Source: Steroidobacteraceae bacterium (GTDB taxonomy: Bacteria; Pseudomonadota; Gammaproteobacteria; Steroidobacterales; Steroidobacteraceae). From it: a stretch of DNA of 64,000 nt. Under the pieces are notes generated by a model. It was not told the DNA's origin and did no database searches. It was given only the letters and a program-made list of their open reading frames with translations. Positions 43,693-53,900 of this stretch are shown piece after piece. Each line of letters begins with the position of its first letter. Positions within the stretch are counted from its first letter, which is position 1. The DNA is taken from positions 62,001 to 126,000 of the forward strand of contig JABAQU010000004.1 in assembly GCA_019187185.1 (NCBI GenBank), in the 5' to 3' direction. A program made the position numbers and the translations under genes.

Positions 43693-45315
43693 TCAGAGGG
43701 TCTGGTAGTTCGGTCCGGACCCGCCTTCCGGCGTCGTCCATGTGATGTTGCCGTAGGGGTCCTTGATGTCGCAGGCCTTGCAGTGCACGCAGTTGGCCGC
43801 GTTGATCTGCAGGCGTTTGCCGCCGGCCCCGTCGTCGACCATTTCGTAGACACCCACCGGGCAGAAGCGCGTGCACGGATTGTCGAACTCCTCCCGGCAG
43901 CGGGTGGCGCACAGGTGCGTATCGGCAACCTTGAGGTGGGCAGGCTGCGCCTCGTCGTGCGTGGTCGCGGCAAAGTACGCCGATGCGAGCCGGTCGCGAG
44001 GCGGCAGCGTGCGCTCGACCCAGCCGCGCTCGGGCGACGTGTATTCGTCCAGCCGGCGCAGGGCCGCCGCGTTGTCGGTATTGCGCAATGTCCACGGCGT
44101 GTGTCCGCCGGTCACGACCTCGAGCGCCGAGTTGGCGAGGCCGAACCAGAGCCCGCGCTTGAAGCCCGGCTTGAAGTTGCGCACCTTGCGCAGCTCCTGT
44201 CCGCCGGGTGAGGCGCGCCACGCGGCGTCGAAGCCGGCCGGCGAGCCGTTCGCCGCGAGGTGCGCGGCGGCGAGCGCACCGGAGCGTATCGCCTGGTGGA
44301 TGCCCTTGATCTTCGGGAAATTGAGCGTGCCGCCGGCATCCCCGACGATCAGCGCGCCGGGCATTTCGATCTTCGGCAGTGATTGCCAGCCTCCCGCTGC
44401 GATCGTGCGTGCGCCCGCCGAGACGATCTCGCCACCTTCCAGCAGCGGCCGCACGGCAGGGTGGTGCTTGAATTGCTGGAACACCTCGAACGGCTTCAGC
44501 TCCGCGTCGATGTAGTCGAGGCCGACGACGAAGCCGACGTACACGCGGTCGTTGCCGAGGTGATAAATGAAGCTGCCGCCGTACGTGGCGTTGTCGAGCG
44601 GCCAGCCGACGCTGTGCTGGATCAGGCCCGCCGTGGCGCGGCCGGGCGGCAGCTGCCACAGCTCCTTGAAGCCGAGGCCATAGGTCTGCGGGTTGCTCGC
44701 CGCATCGAGTGCGTAGCGGGCAATGAGTCGCTTCGTGACACTGCCACGGCAGCCTTCGGCGAGCACGGTCGTGCGCGCGCGCACTTCCGGTCCGGGCGCG
44801 AAGTTCGGGCCGGGCTCGCCGTCCTTCGTGATCCCCATGTCGCCGATCTGCACGCCGGCGACGGCGCCTGCCGCGTCGAACAGCGGCGCGGCCGCCGCGA
44901 AACCGGCGAATACGTCGACCCCGAGGCCCTCCGCCTGTTGCGCGAGCCACGGCGTCAGCAGGCCGAGCGAAATGATGAAATTGCCGTGATTGCGCTGTTG
45001 CGGCGGCACCGGGAGCCGGTGCGCGCCCTTGCGGGTGAGGATCCGGAGTTCGTCGTGGGTCGCGGGCACGCACACGCCGAGCTGCGCGTCGCGCCATTGC
45101 GGCACGAGCTCGTCGAGCGGCCCGGGCTCCATGACCGCGCCCGACAGCGAATGCGCGCCGACCGCCGAGCCCTTCTCGAGCACGCAGACCGTGAGGTCCG
45201 GCTTCAGCTGCTTCAGGCGGATCGCGCATGCGAGCCCCGCCGGGCCCGCGCCGACGATCACGACGTCATATTCCATGACGTCACGTTCAATGGTGCTGTT
45301 TGTCGAGTCTGCCAA
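43693..45315 (-). CDS. Electron transfer flavoprotein-ubiquinone oxidoreductase
   Basis: 540 aa. FAD-binding VVIVGAGPAGLACAIRLKQLKP near the N-terminus, VLEKGSAVGAHSLSGAV, and VGDAGGTLNFPKIKGIHQAI in the middle. The C-terminal [4Fe-4S] site is in CTRFCPVGVYE and NCVHCKACDIKDP. It is a monotopic inner-membrane enzyme passing electrons from acyl-CoA dehydrogenases (through ETF) to ubiquinone. The start is uncertain: TTG 45315 has a GGGAG site 8 nt upstream and is used here; ATG 45276 would give the family-typical MEYDVVIVGAG but lacks a site. Confidence 0.93.
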   Translation of the reverse strand: MADSTNSTIERDVMEYDVVIVGAGPAGLACAIRLKQLKPDLTVCVLEKGSAVGAHSLSGAVMEPGPLDELVPQWRDAQLGVCVPATHDELRILTRKGAHRLPVPPQQRNHGNFIISLGLLTPWLAQQAEGLGVDVFAGFAAAAPLFDAAGAVAGVQIGDMGITKDGEPGPNFAPGPEVRARTTVLAEGCRGSVTKRLIARYALDAASNPQTYGLGFKELWQLPPGRATAGLIQHSVGWPLDNATYGGSFIYHLGNDRVYVGFVVGLDYIDAELKPFEVFQQFKHHPAVRPLLEGGEIVSAGARTIAAGGWQSLPKIEMPGALIVGDAGGTLNFPKIKGIHQAIRSGALAAAHLAANGSPAGFDAAWRASPGGQELRKVRNFKPGFKRGLWFGLANSALEVVTGGHTPWTLRNTDNAAALRRLDEYTSPERGWVERTLPPRDRLASAYFAATTHDEAQPAHLKVADTHLCATRCREEFDNPCTRFCPVGVYEMVDDGAGGKRLQINAANCVHCKACDIKDPYGNITWTTPEGGSGPNYQTL

Positions 45316-45366
45316 GGCCGTTACTCCCACACTGCAGCGCGCTGCGCCATTCGCTGTCGGCTCCCC

Positions 45367-46134
45367 TTACTTCGGTTGCATCCTGATCGCCCCGTCGATG
45401 CGGATCGTCTCGCCGTTGATCATCGGAATCTCGAAGATCGACTGCACGAGCGCGGCGAATTCCTCCGGCTTGCCGAGGCGCGGGGGAAAGGGCGCCTGCC
45501 TGCCGAGCGAATCCTGCACGTCCTGCGGCATGCCCGCGACCATCGGAGTGCGGAAAATGCCCGGCGCGATCGACACGCAGCGGATGCCGAACGCCGCGAG
45601 TTCGCGCGCGATCGGCATCGTCATTCCCATCACCGCGGCCTTGGTCGCCGAGTACGCGGCCTGGCCGATCTGGCCCTCGAAGGCCGCGACCGACGAGGTA
45701 TGGATCAGGACGCCGCGCTCGCCGTCCTCCGTCGGCGCATTTCCCTGCATGACGGCCGCCGCCGCCTTATCGCACAGGAACGTGCCGATCAGATTGATGT
45801 GGATCACCTTGGTGAAGAAATCGCCGGCCATCGGGCCGCTGCGGCCGAGCACACGCCCCGCGCCGATCACGCCGGCACAGTTCACCAGCAGGTTGACACC
45901 ACCCATGAACGCGCGGGCGCTTTCCATGGCCGCATTGACTTCGGCCTCCGAGGTCACGTCGCACTTGACGAACCGTGCGCCGGCGCCGAGTTCCGCGGCG
46001 GCAGCCTGACCGGGGCCTTCCTGCACGTCGAGCAGCGTCACCTTGCCGCCCTGCGCGGCGATGTGGCGCGCGACGGCGTTGCCGAGCCCTGATGCCGCGC
46101 CCGTCACGACGGCGCGTGCTTCTTTCATCTTCAT
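45367..46134 (-). CDS. 3-hydroxyacyl-CoA dehydrogenase, SDR type (HSD17B10-like)
   Basis: 255 aa. ATG at 46134 after GAGAGG. Cofactor motif VTGAASGLGNAV, LLVNCAGVIGAGRVLGR (with the R-G-P-M insertion typical of type II 3-hydroxyacyl-CoA dehydrogenase), catalytic HTSSVAAFEGQIGQAAYSATK, then PGIFRTPMVAGMP. Members oxidise 2-methyl-3-hydroxybutyryl-CoA in isoleucine breakdown and other short 3-hydroxyacyl-CoAs. Its neighbours fit that role. Confidence 0.92.
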   Translation of the reverse strand: MKMKEARAVVTGAASGLGNAVARHIAAQGGKVTLLDVQEGPGQAAAAELGAGARFVKCDVTSEAEVNAAMESARAFMGGVNLLVNCAGVIGAGRVLGRSGPMAGDFFTKVIHINLIGTFLCDKAAAAVMQGNAPTEDGERGVLIHTSSVAAFEGQIGQAAYSATKAAVMGMTMPIARELAAFGIRCVSIAPGIFRTPMVAGMPQDVQDSLGRQAPFPPRLGKPEEFAALVQSIFEIPMINGETIRIDGAIRMQPK

Positions 46135-46158
46135 ATGGGACCTCTCAGTAAAGCACAA

Positions 46159-46932
46159 TCATTTGCGGCGCGCGAGAAAATCCCGCACGCGCGCGCGGCC
46201 TTCCTGCGACATGCGCAGGCGCGCGAGCCGATGGCTGGTCGAGCGCCGCAGCGCCGCATCGCGCGGTGCTGCGGATACCTCGTGCACGAGCGATTTCACC
46301 TCGACCTGCGCCTGCGGGCCACCCTGCAGCAGCTCCGCGACGATCCGGTGCACCTCGCCGTCGAGCGCCGCCTCGTCGGCGACCGCCTCGTGCAACAAGC
46401 CGAGCTCGCGTGCCCGCACGCCGTCGAAGCGCTCGCCGCTGAGCGCGTAACGACGCATCGCGCGTTCGCCCATGGCCGCCACGACGTGAGGCGAGATGGT
46501 CGCGGGCACGAGCCCGAGGCGCACTTCGGAGAGCGCGAATCGCGCCGCCGCCAGGCCCACGGCGATGTCGCAACAGGCGATCAGGCCGACGCCGCCGCCG
46601 AACGCATCGCCGTTGACCCGCGCGACGAGCGGCTTCGGGCATTCGTCGAGCGCCGCGAGCATGTCGGCGAGCGCCAGCGCATCGGCGTAGTTGGCGGCCT
46701 CGTCGGCATCCGCCATCGCGCGCATGTGGCCGAGGTCGGCGCCTGCGCAAAAACTGCGGCCTGCTCCCGTGACGACGATGACGCGTACCGCCGGGTCCCG
46801 CCCGAGCGTGCCGATCGTCGCGTGCAGCGCGGCGATCAATTCACCGTCGAACGCATTGTGCCGGTCGGGCCGGTTCAGCGTGAGACGCGCGACGCCGTCC
46901 CGGCCGCGATCGATTGCGAGGAGTTCGGTCAT
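46159..46932 (-). CDS. Enoyl-CoA hydratase, methylglutaconyl-CoA hydratase-like
   Basis: 257 aa crotonase. Oxyanion regions GAGRSFCAGADLGHM (about 58-70) and NGDAFGGGVGLIACCDIAV, and FALSEVRLGLVPATISPHVVAAMGE, which is characteristic of LiuC/AUH-type methylglutaconyl-CoA hydratases. With the carboxyltransferase and thiolase genes upstream, this would be the hydration step of leucine degradation. Confidence 0.9.
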   Translation of the reverse strand: MTELLAIDRGRDGVARLTLNRPDRHNAFDGELIAALHATIGTLGRDPAVRVIVVTGAGRSFCAGADLGHMRAMADADEAANYADALALADMLAALDECPKPLVARVNGDAFGGGVGLIACCDIAVGLAAARFALSEVRLGLVPATISPHVVAAMGERAMRRYALSGERFDGVRARELGLLHEAVADEAALDGEVHRIVAELLQGGPQAQVEVKSLVHEVSAAPRDAALRRSTSHRLARLRMSQEGRARVRDFLARRK

Positions 46933-46997
46933 GCTGGCCCTCAGGGTATCGTCGCCGGGCGGCGTCCCGCAAATCGCGGCCGCCGCCCGGCTGCCGT

Positions 46998-47429
46998 TCA
47001 ACCCTTCAGCGGCGCGATCTTGCAGGTGCAGGACGCGCGCGCGATCGGCGTGCCGCCGGCATCCGTGAGCTGGCCCTCGGCATAGGCGACCGAGCGCGTG
47101 CAGTGCACGACGGTGCCTTCGCTGAAGTACACGCCCGGATTGCACACGCGAAAGAACGAGACCTTCAGCTCGAGCGTGGGCGCCATCATTCCGACTCCGA
47201 CGCGCGCGGTGATCGCGTGGGCCATGGCCGCGTCGAGCATCGAGGTCACGAACCCGCCCTGCACGATCGTGCCCGAGTGGCAGCAGGCCTCGGTCGGATG
47301 CCAGCGCAGTCGCGCCCAGCCGCGCTGCTGGTCGATCGCCTCGACCGTGCCGTCGAGGATGCGCATGAATGCGCCGGCGCGCTCGCGCATGTAGGCGATC
47401 ATCCGGTCGGCGTCGACTGCCTGGCTCAT
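46998..47429 (-). CDS. Hotdog-fold thioesterase (PaaI/4HBT family)
   Basis: 143 aa. TEACCHSGTIVQGGFVTSMLDAAMAHAI contains the hotdog helix (given in part) with the acid/polar active-site residues, and LELKVSFFRVCNPGVYFSEG is the typical central strand. It probably hydrolyses acyl-CoA or aryl-CoA esters, perhaps releasing CoA from dead-end intermediates of the cluster. It begins 7 bp after the stop of the carboxyltransferase gene, so it is co-transcribed. Confidence 0.85.
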   Translation of the reverse strand: MSQAVDADRMIAYMRERAGAFMRILDGTVEAIDQQRGWARLRWHPTEACCHSGTIVQGGFVTSMLDAAMAHAITARVGVGMMAPTLELKVSFFRVCNPGVYFSEGTVVHCTRSVAYAEGQLTDAGGTPIARASCTCKIAPLKG

Positions 47430-47436
47430 GCCGGTC

Positions 47437-49041
47437 TCACATCCTGAAAATGCCGTAACGCTCGTCGGCCGGCCGCGGGCCGCGCGCCGCCACGTGCAGC
47501 GCGAGCGCGAGCACGCGCCGCGTGTCGAGCGGGTCGATGACGCCGTCGTCCCACAGCCGCGCGGTGGCGTAGTAGGGGTGTCCCTGCTGCTCGTACCGCT
47601 CGCGGATCTCGTCCATGAACTGCTGCTGCGCGGGCTGCGGCCACGCGGCGCCGCGCAAGCCGTCCCGGCGCACGGTCGCGAGTACCTGCGCCGCCTGTTC
47701 GCCGCCCATCACCGATATGCGCGCGTTGGGCCACATCCACAGGAAGCGCGCGCCGTAGGCGCGGCCGCACATCGCGTAGTTGCCCGCGCCGAACGAGCCG
47801 CCGATCACCACGGTGAACTTCGGCACCGTCGCGCACGCGACCGCGGTGACCATTTTCGCACCGTCCTTGGCGATGCCCGCCTGCTCGTACTTCGAGCCGA
47901 CCATGAAGCCGGTGATGTTCTGCAGGAAGACGAGCGGCGTGCCGCGGCGGTTCGCGAGCTGCACGAAGTGGGCGGCCTTTAGCGCCGACTCGGAGAACAG
48001 TACACCGTTGTTCGCGACGATCGCGACGGGGCAGCCGTGGATGCGCGCGAAGCCGCAGACGATCGTCGTGCCGTATTCGGGCTTGAACTCGTGGAAATCG
48101 GATGCATCGACGATGCGGCCGATGATCTCGCGCACGTCGTAGGGCTGGCGGGTGTCCTGCGGGACGATGCCGTGGATTTCGCGCGGGTCGAGTGCGGGCG
48201 CCACTTCCGGCGCGAGATCGAGCCATGCCGCCGGGCGCGGCCGCAGCGTCGCGATCACGGAGCGCGCGAGCGCGAGCGCGTGGGCGTCGTTCTCCGCCAG
48301 ATGATCGGCGACGCCGGAGCGTCGCGCGTGCACGTCGCCGCCGCCGAGCGATTCCGCATCGATTTCCTCGCCGGTCGCGGCCTTCACGAGCGGCGGGCCG
48401 CCGAGGAAGATCGTGCCCTGCTTCTGCACGATGATCGTCTCGTCCGACATCGCCGGTACGTAGGCGCCACCGGCCGTGCAGCTGCCCATCACGACGGCCA
48501 CCTGCGCGTGGCCGAGCGCGGACATCTGCGCCTGGTTGTAGAAAATGCGGCCGAAGTGGTCGCGGTCGGGGAACACCTCGTCCTGCAGCGGCAGGAAGGC
48601 GCCGCCGGAATCGACGAGATACACGCAGGGCAATGCGTTCTCGAGCGCGACCTGCTGTGCACGCAGGTGCTTTTTCACGGTGAGCGGGAAGTAGGTACCG
48701 CCCTTGACCGTGGCGTCGTTGGCGATCACGAGCACTTCGCGGTCGTGGATGCGGCCGATGCCGGCGACGAGCCCGGCGGCCGGCGCCTCGCCGTCGTAGA
48801 GCCCGAGCGCGGCGAGCGGCGCGATCTCGAGAAAGGGGCTGCCCGGATCGAGGAGGGCGGTCACGCGTTCGCGCGGCAAGAGCTTGCCGCGCGCGGTGTG
48901 CCGCGCGCGGGCCTCGTCACTGCCGCCGCGAGCGGCGCGCGCGAGCTCCCGGCGCAGGTCCGCGACCAACCGCTCCATGTGGGCGCGGTTGGTGCGGAAT
49001 GCCCCGCTCGCCGGATCGATCGCGGTGCCGAGTCGCGCCAT
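47437..49041 (-). CDS. Methylcrotonyl-CoA carboxylase carboxyltransferase (beta) subunit
   Basis: 534 aa, usual length for MCC beta. N-terminal [51 protein letters not shown] (given in part), [16 protein letters not shown] and the C-terminal [19 protein letters not shown] with [14 protein letters not shown] are hallmarks of LiuB-type carboxyltransferases. It transfers CO2 from biotin to 3-methylcrotonyl-CoA in leucine degradation. The biotin-carboxylase alpha subunit and isovaleryl-CoA dehydrogenase, normally next to it, are absent here. Confidence 0.93.
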   Translation of the reverse strand: MARLGTAIDPASGAFRTNRAHMERLVADLRRELARAARGGSDEARARHTARGKLLPRERVTALLDPGSPFLEIAPLAALGLYDGEAPAAGLVAGIGRIHDREVLVIANDATVKGGTYFPLTVKKHLRAQQVALENALPCVYLVDSGGAFLPLQDEVFPDRDHFGRIFYNQAQMSALGHAQVAVVMGSCTAGGAYVPAMSDETIIVQKQGTIFLGGPPLVKAATGEEIDAESLGGGDVHARRSGVADHLAENDAHALALARSVIATLRPRPAAWLDLAPEVAPALDPREIHGIVPQDTRQPYDVREIIGRIVDASDFHEFKPEYGTTIVCGFARIHGCPVAIVANNGVLFSESALKAAHFVQLANRRGTPLVFLQNITGFMVGSKYEQAGIAKDGAKMVTAVACATVPKFTVVIGGSFGAGNYAMCGRAYGARFLWMWPNARISVMGGEQAAQVLATVRRDGLRGAAWPQPAQQQFMDEIRERYEQQGHPYYATARLWDDGVIDPLDTRRVLALALHVAARGPRPADERYGIFRM

Positions 49042-49052
49042 GGCGCGGCAGC

Positions 49053-50249
49053 TTACAGCAGCTCGATCGCGATGGCCGTCGCCTCGCCGCCGCCGATGCA
49101 CAGTGACGCAATGCCGCGCCGCTTGCCCGTACGCTTCAGGGCGTGCACGAGCGTCGTGACGATGCGTGCGCCGGTCGCCCCGATCGGATGCCCGAGCGCG
49201 CATGCGCCGCCGTTGACGTTCACCCGCGCCGGATCGAGCCCGAGGTCGCGGATCGCCGCCATCGTCACGGCGGCGAACGCTTCGTTGATCTCGTAGAGGT
49301 CGACGTCGCCGACCTGCCAGCCGAGCACCGCGAGCACTTTGCGGATCGCCCCGACCGGTGCGGTCGTGAACCATTCCGGTTCGTGTGCATGGCTCGCGTA
49401 CGCGAGGATGCGCGCGAGCGGCCTGGCGCCGAGACGTTGCGCGGCGGCCTCGCTCATCACGACGGCAGCTGCGGCGCCATCCGCGATCGACGACGAGGAC
49501 GCGGCGGTGACCGTGCCGTCCTTGCTGAAGGCGGGCTTCAGCGTCGGGATCTTCTCGATGCTGCAGTTCGCAGGTGTTTCATCCGTCGCGACGACGGCAT
49601 CACCCTTGCGACCCTTGACGGTCACCGGCGATATCTCGGCGGCGAACGCGCCGTTCGCGACCGCGGCCTGCGCACGGCGCACCGATTCGGCGGCGAAGGC
49701 ATCCTGCTCGGCGCGCGTGAAGCCGTACTTCGTGGCGGTCGCCTCCGCGAAGTAGCCCATCATCCTGCCGTCGTACGGGTTCTGCAGGCCGTCGTAGAAC
49801 ATGTGATCGAGGAGTTCACCATGTCCCAGACGATAGCCACCGCGCGCCTTCAGCAGCAGATACGGCGCATTGGTCATCGATTCCATGCCGCCGGCGAGCA
49901 CCACGTCGGCCTCGCCGGTACGGATCTGGGCGGCGGCCAGCATGATGGCCTTCATGCCCGAGCCGCAGACCTTGTTGATGGTGGTCGCGGGCACCGATTG
50001 CGGCAGGCCGGCGGCGAGCGCCGCCTGTCGCGCCGGCGCCTGGCCGACTCCCGCGGGCAGTACGCAGCCGAATATCGCCTCCCCGATGTCGCCGGGCGCG
50101 ATGCCGGCCGCGGCGATCGCACCACGCGCGGCGGCGGCGGCGAGCTGCGGTGCGCTGGCACCGGCCAGCGCGCCCTGCAGGGCCCCGATCGGCGTGCGCT
50201 GTGCGGCAGCGATGAGGACGGTGGGAGAGAGCGGGGATTTCTGACTCAT
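49053..50249 (-). CDS. Acetyl-CoA C-acetyltransferase (thiolase)
   Basis: 398 aa. Nucleophile region [18 protein letters not shown] (Cys about 91), [39 protein letters not shown] with the catalytic His, and [15 protein letters not shown] with the second Cys. Degradative thiolase that makes or splits acetoacetyl-CoA or 2-methylacetoacetyl-CoA, the last step of isoleucine breakdown. Its ATG overlaps the stop of the TetR gene by 4 bp, so the regulator and enzyme are translated together. Confidence 0.94.
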   Translation of the reverse strand: MSQKSPLSPTVLIAAAQRTPIGALQGALAGASAPQLAAAAARGAIAAAGIAPGDIGEAIFGCVLPAGVGQAPARQAALAAGLPQSVPATTINKVCGSGMKAIMLAAAQIRTGEADVVLAGGMESMTNAPYLLLKARGGYRLGHGELLDHMFYDGLQNPYDGRMMGYFAEATATKYGFTRAEQDAFAAESVRRAQAAVANGAFAAEISPVTVKGRKGDAVVATDETPANCSIEKIPTLKPAFSKDGTVTAASSSSIADGAAAAVVMSEAAAQRLGARPLARILAYASHAHEPEWFTTAPVGAIRKVLAVLGWQVGDVDLYEINEAFAAVTMAAIRDLGLDPARVNVNGGACALGHPIGATGARIVTTLVHALKRTGKRRGIASLCIGGGEATAIAIELL

Positions 50250-50893
50250 GACACGTTTCCTGATGAAGCGCCCTCGGGGCGCGGTGCGAGACCCTGGACG
50301 AAAATCTCGATGAATCGATCCGCGATCGCATCGGCCGACAATGTGGCATCGTCGCGGTACCAGTGCGGAATCCAGTTGAGCGCACCGGCAAGCGCGAATG
50401 CCGCCATTTTCGGGTCGCAGTCGCCGATCGAACCGTCGCCGATGCCGGCCCGCAGCAAGCGGCGGATCTCCTGGTCGATTCCCGACTTGAGCTGCCGGAT
50501 GCGCGCGCCCAGCTCGGGGCCGAGATCCTGATCCTCAGCGCGCACCATACACCAGCCGAAGTCCGACGTGATCGCCTCGACGTAGCTGCGCACGACTTCG
50601 ATCAATCGTTCGCGGCCGCTCGACGTGCCGGACCGTGCCTGACTGCACGCTGCCGCAATGCGGTCGAGGCCCGCCCGGAAGCACTCGAACAGCATTTCCT
50701 CCTTGCTCGCGACGTAGTAGTAGAGCGTCGGCTTCGTGACATGCAGCACCGCGGCGATGTCGTCGAGCGAGGTGTGGTGGTAGCCGCGCTCGCGAAAGGC
50801 GCGCGCGGCCGCCCGGATCACCGCGTCGCGCTTCAGCTCCCGCTGGCGCGCACGGTTGCCGGGAACCTGCCAAGGCGAAACTGGCCTCACCAT
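50246..50893 (-). CDS. TetR-family regulator of the acyl-CoA cluster
   Basis: 215 aa. N-terminal helix-turn-helix: KRDAVIRAAARAFRERGYHH, TSLDDIAAVLHVTKPTLYYY, VASKEEMLFECF. The C-terminal ligand domain is variable, with EEMLFECFRAGLDRIAAACSQ leading in. It is the first gene of the leftward operon and divergent from icmF, with two probable operators in the 53-bp gap. It likely represses both sides until an acyl-CoA or fatty acid binds; ligand inferred from neighbours. Confidence 0.92.
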   Translation of the reverse strand: MVRPVSPWQVPGNRARQRELKRDAVIRAAARAFRERGYHHTSLDDIAAVLHVTKPTLYYYVASKEEMLFECFRAGLDRIAAACSQARSGTSSGRERLIEVVRSYVEAITSDFGWCMVRAEDQDLGPELGARIRQLKSGIDQEIRRLLRAGIGDGSIGDCDPKMAAFALAGALNWIPHWYRDDATLSADAIADRFIEIFVQGLAPRPEGASSGNVS

Positions 50894-50904
50894 GCCGTGG
50901 AGTC

Positions 50905-50937
50905 TATACTAGCGGGTAGAAATCCTACTAGTCGGTA
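50905..50937. promoter_or_regulatory. Tandem TetR-type operator sites
   Basis: ACTAGCGGGTA at 50908-50918 and ACTAGTCGGTA at 50927-50937 are near-identical, 19 bp apart. Each is one arm of a partial palindrome centred on CTAG (TAC..ACTAGTCGGTA). They overlap TATACT at 50905-50910, a likely -10 for icmF, and lie between the divergent tetR and icmF starts. Confidence 0.55.
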
Positions 50938-50946
50938 ACATTACCC

Positions 50947-53900
50947 ATGAGCAGCCGCAGCGCGCAACAGGGTCGTCCGCCGGTCGTCGAAACGGGTGTC
51001 CAGCAGCTGCCGCTGCGATTCGTCAGCGCCGCATCGCTGTTCGACGGCCACGATGCCGCCATCAACCTGATCCGTCGCCTGCTGCAGGCGCACGGCGCGG
51101 AGGTCGTGCACCTCGGCCACAACCGCAGCGTCGCCGACATCGTGCGCGCGGCGATCCAGGAGGACGCCGACGCGATCGCGGTCAGTTCCTACCAGGGCGG
51201 GCACAACGAGTACTTCGCTTACATGGTCGACATGTTGCGCGAACTCGGCGCGTCGCACATCCGGGTCGTCGTCGGCGGCGGCGGCACGATCGCGCCGGCC
51301 GAGATCGCGGCGCTCGAGGCGCACGGTGTCGAGAAGATCTACACGCCGGAAGATGGCCGCCGGCTCGGGCTCGACGGCATGATCGACGACGTGCTGGCGC
51401 GCGTGCGCCGTGCGCGCAAGCCGGCTTACGAGTTCGCGCCGCTGAATCCGGCGGATCCGCAGCACATCGCCCGGACCATCTCCTGTCTCGAAGGGGCGCT
51501 CGGCAGCGACACGGCGCGCGCGCAGATCGCGCGTGCGATTGCGCGCAACGAGCGCCATGCCCCGGTGATCGGCATCACCGGGACCGGCGGCGCCGGCAAG
51601 TCGAGCCTGAACGACGAACTGCTCGCACGCTTCGTGCGCTTCTTCCCCGACCGCAACATCGCGGTGGTCGCGATCGACCCGACGCGGCGACGATCGGGGG
51701 GCGCGCTGCTCGGCGACCGCATCCGCATGAACAGCCTCGCCTCCGAGCGCCTCTTCATGCGCTCGCTCGCGACGCGGCGCCGCGACAGCGCGACGAGCGA
51801 GGCGCTCGCCGACGTGATTGCGCTCTATCAGCTCGCGGGCTACGACCTGATCGTCGTCGAGACCGCGGGCATCGGCCAGAGCGATACCGGGATCGTCGAT
51901 CACGTCGACCTGTCGCTCTACGTGATGACCAGCGAGTACGGCGCCGCGAGCCAGCTCGAGAAGATCGACATGCTCGACTACGCCGACATGGTCGTGCTCA
52001 ACAAGTTCGAGAAGCGCGGCGCCGAGGATGCGCTGCGCGATGTGCGCAAGCAGTGGCGGCGCAACCATCCGGATCGGCTGAAGATCGCCGACGCCGAGGT
52101 GCCGGTTTTTCCGACGATCGCGAGCCGCTTCAACGACCCGGGCGTCAATCACCTGTTCGCGGCCGTCTGCGCGCGTCTCGGCTGGCCGGTCGAGGGTGTC
52201 GGCCCGACCGTGTTCAAGTCCCACGCGGCGCTGATTCCGGCGGGGCGCGTGCGCTACCTCGCCGAGATCGCCGAGGGCGGGCGCGCGGCGAATGCTGCGG
52301 TCGACCGCCAGGTCAGCGCCGCGCGTGCGGCGCATGCGCACCACGAATCGCTGCGCGCGCTGCGCGATCCCGCGCTCCCCGCGCCCCTCGACCGCTATCC
52401 GCAGTCGGCCCTCGACGAGGGCGATGCCACGCGGCGCGAACTGCGAGCCGCCTACAACACGGCGCTCGATGAGATCGGCGCCGCCGGCATCGCCGATCTC
52501 AAGGCGTGGCCCGCGCGCCTCGCGGCGGTTACCGACGAGACCTACACCTATGAGGTGCGGGGCCGTCCCGTCACGGGCGAGAACTACACCGAAACGCTGA
52601 GCCGCAATCGCGTGCCGAAGCTCGCGGTGCCGCGCTTTGCCGACTGGGGCGAGATCCTGGAGTTCATCGGAAAGGAGAACCTGCCTGGGGCGTATCCGTA
52701 CACGGGCGGCGTGTATCCGTACCGGCGCGAGGCCGAGGATCCCACCCGCATGTTCGCGGGCGAAGGGCCGCCGGAGCGCACGAATCGCCGCTTCCACCTG
52801 CTCGCATCGGGTCACGAGGCGACGCGCCTGTCGACCGCGTTCGATTCGACGACGCTCTACGGCGAGGACCCCGACACGCGGCCCGACATCTACGGCCGCA
52901 CCGGCAATTCGGGCGTGTCGATCGCGACGCTCGACGACATGAAGAAGCTCTACTCGGGCTTCGACCTGTGCCGGCCGTCGACCTCGGTGTCGATGACGAT
53001 CAACGGGCCGGCGCCGATGATCCTCGCGATGTTCATGAACACCGCGATCGACCAGCGCATCGAGCGCTGGCTGCGCGCGGAGGGCCGCTGGGCGGCGGCC
53101 GAGGCGCGCATCGCGGAACTGCACCGCGCGATCCTCGCGACCGGCGCGCCGCTGCCGGCCTACAAGGGCGCGCTGCCCGATGGCCACGACAGCGCCGGGC
53201 TCGCGCTCCTCGGCATCAGTGGCGAGCAGCTGGTTGCACCCGGCGTGCTCGACCGCGAGACCTACCTGCGGCTGCGCGCCGAGGCGCTCGCGCTGGTGCG
53301 CGGCACCGTGCAGGCCGACATCCTGAAGGAAGACCAGGCGCAGAACACATGCATTTTCTCGACCGAGTTCGCGCTGCGCATGATGGGCGACGTGCAGCAG
53401 TACTTCATCGACCACAAGGTGCGCAATTTCTATTCGGTGTCGATCTCCGGTTACCACATCGCCGAAGCCGGTGCGAACCCGGTGAGCCAGCTCGCCTTCA
53501 CGCTGGCGAACGGCTTCACGATCCTCGAGTACTACCTCGCACGCGGCATGAAGATCGACGACTTCGCGCCGAACCTGTCGTTCTTCTTCTCGAACGGCAT
53601 GGACCCGGAGTATGCGGTGATCGGCCGCGTCGCGCGCCGCATCTGGGCGCGGGCGCTGCGCGAACGCTACGGCGGCGACGCGCGCAGCCAGATGCTGAAA
53701 TACCACGTGCAGACCTCGGGCCGCTCGCTGCACGCGCAGGAAATCCAGTTCAACGATATCCGCACGACGCTGCAGGCGATGTATGCCCTGTTCGACAACT
53801 GCAACTCGCTGCACACCAATGCGTTCGACGAGGCGCTGACGACCCCGACCGAGGACAGTGTGCGCCGCGCCGTCGCGATCCAGCTGATCATCAACCGCGA

